This document shows, piece by piece, positions 1-5,060 of a DNA stretch of 5,060 nt. The number at the start of each line of letters is the position of its first letter. The stretch's first letter is position 1. Source of the DNA: Candidatus Omnitrophota bacterium (lineage in GTDB: Bacteria; Omnitrophota; Gorgyraeia; Gygaellales; Profunditerraquicolaceae); NCBI GenBank assembly GCA_018825725.1, contig JAHKBC010000048.1, forward strand, positions 1 through 5,060. The letters are read 5' to 3'. The notes under the pieces were generated by a model. That model worked only from the letters and a program-made list of their open reading frames with translations, was not told where the DNA came from and ran no database searches. Made by a program: the position numbers and the translations under genes.

Positions 1-725
1 GAACTTCAAAGAACTTATTCTGGGTGCAATAAATGTTTCCTAATTCAACATATGCCCTGTCGTTTCCGGGGTTGAGCTCTATGGCTTTCTTTAATCTTAA
101 TAATTCTTCGTTTAACGTGGTAACTTTCTTTTCTGCATATACCTGCTCTAATTTTATATTTCGAGGGGGATTGTATTGGTTGATTCTCTTGATTGATTGA
201 TACAGCCCTAACTCTTTTAGCTTAGTTATAACATGCAACCAAAGAAACCTGGTTAATTTATAAACCTTAAGGGATTTTAAAAAATTTATTGCCTTTGAAT
301 CAGAAATATCTTCAAAAGGCATGTGTGCCCCCCCAATCATTAACCCCCATCATAACAATAACCATATTTGGATGGTATGTGTCGAGATTAGATTCAATTC
401 TCTTTTATATAGCCTCTGTAGTAATCCTGGAGATGCCTTAATCTATCACGCTGAATTTTATGCCTATGTTACGCTGATTAAGCATATTCTCAAGAAAACG
501 AGGATACTGCCCTATGGTAGTAGATTCTCCCAAGCACATAATGCGATAAGCTCCTCTTTGCATAAGAGAAAACCTGTTTCTGCGTTCCTGTAAAGAAAGA
601 ATAATAAACCCCCTCAAGCGTAACCCCGTCTCAATTAAAATCAAAGCCAAGAATACTCCAAGTATTATTAGGATTATTTTCTGCCGAGATGAAGTTTCAA
701 TGTCAAAGGGGGTATTTTTAAGCAT
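1..725 (-). pseudogene. Broken SGNH/GDSL-type hydrolase with TPR repeats, membrane-anchored (partial)
   Basis: Reading from ATG 725-723, residues 1-95 give a cytoplasmic N-terminus, one membrane helix (about 17-36) and SGNH block I as CLGESTT with the presumed nucleophile Ser68. The frame then meets TAA at 440-438 and a second TAA at 407-405. It goes on with NLDTYHPNMVIVMMGVNDWG, whose GVND is the SGNH block III motif. A run of seven G (C at 328-334 on the plus strand) shifts the frame by one. In the new frame GAHMPFEDIS continues without stops to base 1 and ends in a TPR-like stretch (LKKAIELNPGNDRAYVELG). Similar proteins that I recall from Omnitrophota read SVIDKG, GAHMPYE and YKLTRLLWLH at the matching points, so a Lys codon and a Leu codon became stops and one G was gained. 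In that family the last catalytic Asp/His pair lies after the TPRs, here outside the window. There is no clear ribosome binding site before the ATG. The intact protein would be a surface esterase or acyltransferase; its substrate is unknown. Confidence 0.85.
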
Positions 726-821
726 TGTGGATTTTACTTTTATTTAGCACATACGCTGATTTAATTTTATTATATCAAAGAATCTATATTGAGAATACTC
801 TTTATTGGTATAAACAAAACG

Positions 822-992
822 ATGAATTCCTGCCCCTAGCGGCTACCCACCGATACTCAAAAAGCCTACCGTTGTAATCCCAATATGATTGCCGGGTATA
901 TGGGTAAGATATCCAATCCGCTGATAGATATGATAGAGCGGGCACAAGTCATTCAGAGAGAAAGATTCAGACGATTAGGTTCTTTGAATCTA
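822..992 (+). pseudogene. comM: Remnant of a ComM/YifB-type Mg-chelatase-like AAA+ protein
   Basis: One plus-strand frame reads MNSCP, a TAG at 837-839, then RLPTDTQKAYRCNPNMI, AGYMGKISNPLID and MIERAQVIQRERFRRLG. This lines up without gaps with the conserved ComM/YifB block that I recall as [23 protein letters not shown] followed by YLGKISGPLLD. In intact proteins RIDIHIEVP and about 30 residues come next, before a helix of the RVERARQIQRERF type in the C-terminal Mg-chelatase-related domain. Here LID is joined directly to MIERAQVIQRERF, so that piece has been deleted. The first part of the AAA+ domain is not recognisable upstream, and after about 992 the similarity fades although the frame stays open to TAA at 1038-1040. 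The second and third zinc-like cysteines are also lost. Intact ComM is a hexameric helicase that promotes branch migration during natural transformation. This copy cannot work. The alignment is from memory, not from a search. Confidence 0.65.
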
Positions 993-1044
993 ATTTATTT
1001 AAAAATATCAAATAATTTATGTAGCCTAAACATTTAAATAAACT

Positions 1045-1073
1045 TTTACATCACCCTCTATTTATTGTAAAAT
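1045..1073 (+). promoter_or_regulatory. Sigma70-like promoter for the 1138-2748 gene
   Basis: TTTACA at 1045-1050 matches the -35 consensus at five of six positions. TAAAAT at 1068-1073 matches the -10 consensus at five of six, with an ideal 17-base spacer. Transcription would begin near 1080. That leaves a leader of about 25 bases if translation starts at the ATT at 1105, or 58 bases if it starts at the TTG at 1138. The surroundings are AT-rich, so a chance match is possible, but the position just ahead of the only plus-strand gene supports the call. Confidence 0.5.
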
Positions 1074-1137
1074 TAGCTTTAAGCGTAGCTAGTACTTCTT
1101 TTTTATTCAAAAAACTAAAAAATACATTGCTGTATTC

Positions 1138-2748
1138 TTGATTATCTTTGCCATAACTCTGGTGTTTGCAATATATACAAAACATGCCTGGGAAGATTGG
1201 TATATTACTTACCGTTGCAGCAAAAATCTGGCCACGGGAAATGGACTTGTCTTTACTGTCGGCCAAAGAATCCACGCCTTTACTTCTCCTCTGGGAACGC
1301 TAATTCCGGCCTTTCTCAATATAATCACTCTTAACCGCTCGGATGGGCTTGTCCTGTGGCTTTTCCGCATAATCGGATGCTGCCTGCTAGGCTTCACAGC
1401 TATCTTGTTAACCAGAATATCTAAACAGCACTCGTTATATACAATTCCGAAATTATTTTTATTGGGCATGTTCGGAATAAATATCGGCATTGTCGATTTT
1501 AGCGTAAACGGCATGGAAACTGCTTTTATGGTATTCTTTATTGCCTGTATTATTTATACCATGGGGAAAACTATTACTGCCCCCTCCCTGGCTCTCGGAG
1601 CTTCTTGGGCAGGGTTAATGTGGACAAGACCTGATGGATTTGTTTACATCATAGGATTGGCGCTGGGATATTTATTATTTTATCCGGTATTAGGCAAAAC
1701 CAGGTCCCGTACGCATCTCGTCAAGATTTACTTTTTTGCCGGATTTATACTCCTGGTCCTATACCTGCCTTGGACTATCTGGACATGGAGTTACTATAAA
1801 ACAATTGTTCCCCATACAGTCATTGCCAAAGGTTTAAATACCGCATTCAGCCCGGAAAATATTCCTTTATTGCTTAAGTCTGGTATGGATTCTATCTCAA
1901 AACTTGGATTCAGATACTTTTATTCAAGCTTGAAATCACTATATCCTACTTTCATGCCCCCCTGGTATTCTTACGGAGACTGGGGCGGTTTACCATGGTA
2001 TTTCAGTAAACCCCTCGCATTTATTGCTGCCTACTATTGGATTCTCCCCTTTGCCAAACCCCAGATACGGGCAATCTCCTTTGCTACCTGGTTAGGCCAT
2101 TTATATCTGACCTATTTTGCCAACGTTGCCCCCTGGTATATACCCAGCGTAACCCTTCTAACTATAATTGTGCTATCCGGTATTATCCAACAGGCAATAG
2201 CTAGAAGTTATTTTTTAAATCAATGGCTTGCATCTGCTCAAAAGATTATTTCTTACGCTATAGCCTCTGGAATATTTTTAATCAGTCTTTTCTTATTTTT
2301 GGCCGGAGCTTACCAGCTACGCCTACAACAAGAGATAATCGAAACAGGACACCGCAAGAATATAGGTTTATGGCTTAAAGGTCACGCCAATACAAGCAAA
2401 GATACGGTATTCCTGGAGCCTTTGGGGTATATCGGATTTTATTCGCAATTAAAGATGTATGATTGGCCTGGCCTTTCTTCACCGGAAATGATCCTAGCCA
2501 GAAAAAAGATTAAAATCAAAGAATCCTTTGGGCAGCTAATAGAAGAGTTAAAACCGGACTGGCTGGTATTAAGACCACACGAGATCGAGCAGGTAAAAAA
2601 AGATACACCTATTTTACTGGAAACTTATTATCATATACCTAAAATATTTGACGTCTCTGACAAGATCATGGCCTATAAATTTCTACCCGGTAGGGGTTAT
2701 TTAGAGTTTGACCAGACTTTTACTGTATTTAGAAAGAATGGAATTTAA
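1138..2748 (+). CDS. GT-C-type membrane glycosyltransferase, AftB-like architecture
   Basis: A 536-residue polytopic membrane protein with about ten helices up to residue 393 and a soluble C-terminal domain from about 395. The first extracytoplasmic loop carries an acidic pair in WEDWYITYR (Glu19-Asp20), followed by GNGLVF (34-39) and HAFTSPLGTL (47-55). This corresponds to the D-D-x-YI-x-YR, G-GLVFN and V-G-FTSPLWT signature of a family related to mycobacterial arabinofuranosyltransferase AftB. Other conserved-looking points are NGMET (124-128), WTRPDG (162-167), IVPHTVIAKG (223-232) and APWYIPS (331-337). The C-terminal domain has LEPLGYIGFYS, YDWPGLSSPE and LKPDWLVLRP. Such proteins use a polyprenyl-phosphate sugar donor at the outer face of the membrane; the sugar and acceptor here are unknown. 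TTG at 1138 is the first usual start codon, but it falls inside the first helix and has no ribosome binding site. The frame is open back to 1093, and IQKTKKYIAVF from ATT 1105 makes a better N-terminus. The stop at 2746-2748 is one base from that of the convergent gene. Confidence 0.8.
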   Translation: MIIFAITLVFAIYTKHAWEDWYITYRCSKNLATGNGLVFTVGQRIHAFTSPLGTLIPAFLNIITLNRSDGLVLWLFRIIGCCLLGFTAILLTRISKQHSLYTIPKLFLLGMFGINIGIVDFSVNGMETAFMVFFIACIIYTMGKTITAPSLALGASWAGLMWTRPDGFVYIIGLALGYLLFYPVLGKTRSRTHLVKIYFFAGFILLVLYLPWTIWTWSYYKTIVPHTVIAKGLNTAFSPENIPLLLKSGMDSISKLGFRYFYSSLKSLYPTFMPPWYSYGDWGGLPWYFSKPLAFIAAYYWILPFAKPQIRAISFATWLGHLYLTYFANVAPWYIPSVTLLTIIVLSGIIQQAIARSYFLNQWLASAQKIISYAIASGIFLISLFLFLAGAYQLRLQQEIIETGHRKNIGLWLKGHANTSKDTVFLEPLGYIGFYSQLKMYDWPGLSSPEMILARKKIKIKESFGQLIEELKPDWLVLRPHEIEQVKKDTPILLETYYHIPKIFDVSDKIMAYKFLPGRGYLEFDQTFTVFRKNGI

Positions 2749-2749
2749 G

Positions 2750-4333
2750 TTATTTTAAAACCTTATAGAGTGATAAAATGCCTAATTTTCTCTCCAAAAC
2801 AAGATTTTTAAGATTATTATTGGAAACCCCCTTAACTAAATAGTAATCAATATTAAAACTTTTCAGTTCAAACCAAAGTTGCTCATCTGATATCTCTTCC
2901 GGAGACTGGCCAAAATATTTGGAATCCCAATAAAATGACAAAAAGAAACCCTCTTGCCAGGCCCCGTGCTGGCTGGCTATTTTTTTTTCTTTAAACTCGT
3001 AATACGAGCTTCCCTGCTCGCTCAAATCATAAAACTCTTTACCGATATTAGGCTTGGAATAAGCATCTCTAAAAATCGGTATAAGCATAAAAATAAATAT
3101 AATTATTAATATTGCCAGCCTTTTTGCTTTATTAAGGAATTTATGGCTCAATATGATGCCTAGGGCTTGGCCACCGGCCATAATTAAAAGAAAATGGCTG
3201 ACCTGTACATACCTATTATGCATCATGATAAATAAATACCCCAGAGGATAAAGGACGATAGTCAGCATGAATAAAGACAGCTTCTCGTTTACCTTAAATG
3301 GTCTCTTGATAAGAAAAAACAGGCTCCAGATAATATAAATTAACCCTAGAAAAGAAAGCGGATTTCTTAAGACACCCATAAAATATATACCGCCATTCTT
3401 AAAAATATTTTTTATTTCGTAGATTAAATCTTTTCTTGACTTAAAAGGGCTCCAATGCCATTTTTGGGTATCACGAAAATAATACTCATCAGTGCAATAT
3501 ATCTCCGCGTCATCGGATTGGCGGATGAATCCTCCATATTCAAATATCTGCCCTTTTGAATCCGGCTTTATAAAGCCAAAGCTATAGCTTGCCGTAGGAA
3601 AAATTAATAACTTATGGTATTTGCTGCTTCTGACGGCAACCCAGGAGCCATATATAAAAAAACAGGATAGAAAACCGACCAAGGTATTGATTAATATCCT
3701 TTTTTTTGCCTCTTTTGATATAGCCTTAAAATAATATATAAGATTTATTAAGCTAAAATGCAGAATGAAAAAACTCAAATTATACTCCCTGGCAAGAGAG
3801 GCCAACCCTACAAGCAAGCCACACAAGGTGGCTTTATGGTAATTTCGTTTATAGGTATCATCAAAGACAACAGTCAGATAATAAATTATAATACCGGTCG
3901 AAAGCAGGTCTGCTGTAGATATACTTAAAGCATGCCAGCTTATTAGGGGCGCAAAAAAAAACATGATAAAACCCCTTAGTTGGCCAGAGATCTCCAGATT
4001 AAAGGATAATTTCCTTAAACCGCATAAGGTAAACAAACCTATAAGGATAGAAAGAAACTTGGAGGCTAAAAGGGGTTTGATTGGAAGGGCCAAAAACGGA
4101 ACCAATAGCCAAGACATCAGCGGCTGCCAAAAAGAGTTTATGGCTTTAAAAAATTCCCCTTGCAGATATTTCCTGGCAATAATGATAAAGATTATATTGT
4201 CAGTATTAATTTGATATTGATACTTATTTAATAGATATAGAGAAAAAGCAAGATAAAATATAATAATCCACAAAAATTGTTTTCTGGTTGTGGTTTTAAA
4301 AAACTCCTTAACAGCTGCGGATTTCCCATTCAT
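2750..4333 (-). CDS. GT-C-type membrane glycosyltransferase-like protein (GT39/PMT_2-like)
   Basis: A 527-residue integral membrane protein. Helix 1 (about 19-36) is followed by a loop with Asp45 in INTDN, the position of the catalytic acidic residue in the GT-C fold. Then come ARKYLQGEFFKAINSFWQPL (53-72) and MSWLL, a form of the 'sIAknyaeGnf..aingyWsPLyswLl' signature known from many GT39-like proteins. Asp142 in STADLL, LAREYN (180-185, the usual LtRpeg position) and HNRYV (372-376) fit the same fold. Two extracytoplasmic stretches are likely: about 235-310, with many Tyr and charged residues, and the C-terminal domain from about 422. It probably transfers a sugar from a polyprenyl-phosphate carrier; donor and acceptor are unknown. 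The ATG at 4333-4331 is preceded by AGGT (4344-4341) eight bases away, a fair ribosome binding site. It follows the coiled-coil gene by 68 bp on the same strand and may be co-transcribed with it. By eye it is richer in A/T and Lys codons than the convergent gene, and it is not a recent duplicate of it. Confidence 0.8.
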   Translation of the reverse strand: MNGKSAAVKEFFKTTTRKQFLWIIIFYLAFSLYLLNKYQYQINTDNIIFIIIARKYLQGEFFKAINSFWQPLMSWLLVPFLALPIKPLLASKFLSILIGLFTLCGLRKLSFNLEISGQLRGFIMFFFAPLISWHALSISTADLLSTGIIIYYLTVVFDDTYKRNYHKATLCGLLVGLASLAREYNLSFFILHFSLINLIYYFKAISKEAKKRILINTLVGFLSCFFIYGSWVAVRSSKYHKLLIFPTASYSFGFIKPDSKGQIFEYGGFIRQSDDAEIYCTDEYYFRDTQKWHWSPFKSRKDLIYEIKNIFKNGGIYFMGVLRNPLSFLGLIYIIWSLFFLIKRPFKVNEKLSLFMLTIVLYPLGYLFIMMHNRYVQVSHFLLIMAGGQALGIILSHKFLNKAKRLAILIIIFIFMLIPIFRDAYSKPNIGKEFYDLSEQGSSYYEFKEKKIASQHGAWQEGFFLSFYWDSKYFGQSPEEISDEQLWFELKSFNIDYYLVKGVSNNNLKNLVLERKLGILSLYKVLK

Positions 4334-4401
4334 TACACAGACCTAGTTGTTGTGAGAAATATTTATAATGGGCAGGCTCTAACAAAAGCGGATTCAGAAA
4401 A

Positions 4402-4731
4402 TCACCTCTTGCGTATTATATAACCTTTATTACCTCGCTGCTTCAAAAGAGGCTTGTTTTCTTCTTTTTTGCTGACAAAGCCTGTTAATTGCTGTGAAAG
4501 CTTCTCTATTTGAACTTTAAGCAATTTGTTCTCCTCTATCAACACATTCAATTTGTCACTCCATTTATCAGATTCAATCTTCTCTGTCAAGAATGACACC
4601 TGTTTTTGCAAATCATCTATATTCCTGATCAAAGTGTTATTCTGATTATTTAAAATAAGCGCGTATTTGAAGATAACGAAGCAAGCTAGAAGCATTATAG
4701 CAATGGCCACAAGAAACACCTGTCTCTTCAT
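4402..4731 (-). CDS. Small membrane-anchored coiled-coil protein, function unknown
   Basis: A 109-residue protein with a short basic start (MKRQ), one membrane helix at about 5-26 and a long heptad-like region at about 30-86. That region has regularly spaced Leu, Ile and Val (Ile35, Ile38, Leu41, Val45, Leu48, Ile52, then Leu64, Leu71, Ile75, Leu78, Leu82). The tail is very basic and ends in RKR. The layout predicts an N-in bitopic protein whose coiled coil and tail lie outside the cytoplasmic membrane. This topology is shared with FtsL, FtsB and DivIC, but I see no specific motif that identifies it as one of them, and no division genes are nearby. The start is well supported by AGGAGG six bases upstream. 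It lies between a two-helix membrane protein and a GT-C protein on the same strand, so a scaffold or partner role at the envelope is possible but is inference. Confidence 0.75.
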   Translation of the reverse strand: MKRQVFLVAIAIMLLACFVIFKYALILNNQNNTLIRNIDDLQKQVSFLTEKIESDKWSDKLNVLIEENKLLKVQIEKLSQQLTGFVSKKEENKPLLKQRGNKGYIIRKR

Positions 4732-4737
4732 AATCTG

Positions 4738-4743
4738 CCTCCT
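4738..4743 (-). promoter_or_regulatory. Strong Shine-Dalgarno site for the coiled-coil gene
   Basis: The minus strand reads AGGAGG here, six bases before the ATG at 4731-4729, within a longer purine stretch AAGAGGAGG (4746-4738). It is the best ribosome binding site in the window and fixes the start of the 109-residue protein. Confidence 0.8.
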
Positions 4744-4773
4744 CTTGAGGTTATTTATGGCAATATTGACTTT

Positions 4774-4802
4774 AAATTAATGCTACTCCCGCGGCTTATC
4801 AA
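4774..4802 (-). promoter_or_regulatory. Possible promoter for the coiled-coil and GT-C genes
   Basis: On the minus strand TTGATA (4802-4797) matches the -35 consensus at five of six positions. It lies 17 bases from TAATTT (4779-4774), which keeps only the three most conserved -10 positions. It would start RNA near 4767, about 36 bases before the coiled-coil start codon. If real, it would let these two genes be expressed without the gene upstream. The -10 is weak, so this is tentative. Confidence 0.3.
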
Positions 4803-4826
4803 GATAAAATAAGCGAGATATATGTA

Positions 4827-5060
4827 TTAAATCCTAACTGCAAAAAATGCGTAAATGGCCATCATCAAACAGATGGCCGATAAAAAACCCCCCATAATGA
4901 CTGTATTCCTTATTTCTTTGATCAAATTCACCGGCTCTATCTTCCAGTTTATTAAAAGATAGAATCTCTTCTGGATTTCTATTGCTAGTTTTGGCTTAAA
5001 CGAGATAAACAATCCAACTACAAAACCAATCAAGCACAAGCCAAATGTGGCATATATATA
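4827..5060 (-). CDS. Small two-helix membrane protein, C-terminal part (cut by window edge)
   Basis: The open frame enters from the right edge and gives 77 visible residues up to TAA at 4829-4827. It has a first membrane helix (about visible residues 4-24, ATFGLCLIGFVVGLFISF), a polar middle (KPKLAIEIQKRFYLLINWKI, then EPVNLIKEIRN) and a second helix (about 55-74) near the C-terminus. The middle part carries Lys, Arg and Trp and looks amphipathic, as expected of a short loop at the membrane surface. A TTG at 5039-5037 is possible as a start, but it would cut into the first helix and has no ribosome binding site, so the true start is probably beyond 5060. I recall similar short proteins with INW-IEP in Omnitrophota genomes, without a known function. 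The next gene on the strand begins 95 bp downstream. Confidence 0.7.
   Translation of the reverse strand, partial: YIYATFGLCLIGFVVGLFISFKPKLAIEIQKRFYLLINWKIEPVNLIKEIRNTVIMGGFLSAICLMMAIYAFFAVRI

Larger units (their letters stand above)
726..1137. other. Intergenic decay zone between two outward-facing genes
   Basis: No intact gene lies in this 412-base stretch. It holds the ComM-like remnant (822-992) and the promoter at 1045-1073, both listed separately. The part next to the broken hydrolase (726-821) is very AT-rich and shows no gene that I can recognise. The frame of the remnant stays open upstream of 822 as far as TAA at 762-764, but its residues do not convincingly match the AAA+ domain. 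Confidence 0.6.

Noticed and set aside
187..202. Short GATT tandem repeat
   Set aside because: It falls within coding sequence with an uninterrupted reading (QSIKRI) and is only a few units long.
328..440. Programmed frameshifting at the seven-G run
   Set aside because: Two in-frame stop codons lie upstream of the run, so a ribosome could not reach it in the right frame.
321..593. Open frame on the plus strand over the broken hydrolase
   Set aside because: It lies antisense to a region with clear SGNH motifs, and its product has no recognisable domain, helix pattern or ribosome binding site.
769..774. Perfect TATAAT on the minus strand ahead of the broken hydrolase
   Set aside because: No acceptable -35 lies 15-19 bases upstream, and the stretch is very AT-rich, so a chance match is likely.
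1051..1514. Two minus-strand open frames opposite the start of the GT-C gene
   Set aside because: They mirror conserved GT-C coding sequence, and their products have no domain that I recognise.
2744..2759. Inverted repeat TTTAA/TTAAA at the convergent gene ends as a terminator
   Set aside because: The stem is five A-T pairs only and has no G/C core or clear U-tract.
3963..4214. Plus-strand open frame of 83 codons
   Set aside because: It is antisense to the conserved N-terminal part of the 527-residue GT-C protein, and its product resembles no family I know.
4794..4814. Hairpin GCTTAT/ATAAGC between the two small genes
   Set aside because: It is a six-pair stem with a nine-base loop and no T-run after it on the minus strand, too weak for a terminator or a riboswitch.

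Overview
This window is AT-rich bacterial DNA that encodes membrane proteins almost throughout. Several of its protein signatures match, from memory, genes common in Candidatus Omnitrophota (formerly OP3). The main ones are an SGNH hydrolase carrying TPRs with the phrase NQRNIGIKFSVID, and a small membrane protein containing INWKIEP. This assignment is recall-based inference; there is no rRNA or universal marker gene here to confirm it.

Layout. Positions 1-725 (minus strand) hold a membrane-anchored SGNH/GDSL-type hydrolase with TPR repeats. It is broken by two in-frame stop codons and a +1 frameshift in a run of seven G, and it runs off the left edge. Positions 822-992 (plus strand) hold a previously unlabelled remnant of a ComM/YifB-type Mg-chelatase-like AAA+ protein, with an internal stop and a deletion of roughly 30 residues. 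A good sigma70-like promoter (1045-1073) then leads into a 536-residue GT-C-fold glycosyltransferase-like protein (1138-2748, plus) whose start codon is in doubt. It meets, tail to tail with one base between the stop codons, a second and different GT-C protein (2750-4333, minus). Upstream of that on the same strand are a small membrane-anchored coiled-coil protein (4402-4731) with a textbook ribosome binding site, and the C-terminal part of a two-helix membrane protein (4827-5060) cut by the window edge.

How the genes relate. The two GT-C proteins probably act at the cytoplasmic membrane and move sugars from polyprenyl-phosphate donors onto extracytoplasmic acceptors. SGNH hydrolases of this kind are often surface-carbohydrate esterases or acyltransferases, so an envelope-glycan theme is plausible but not proven. 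The three minus-strand genes on the right are co-directional with gaps of 95 and 68 bp and may be co-transcribed. The left fifth of the window looks like a decay zone: two different pseudogenes back to back, followed by a gene whose expected start codon reads ATT. I see no mobile element, CRISPR array, tRNA or rRNA, and no convincing novel multi-gene system.
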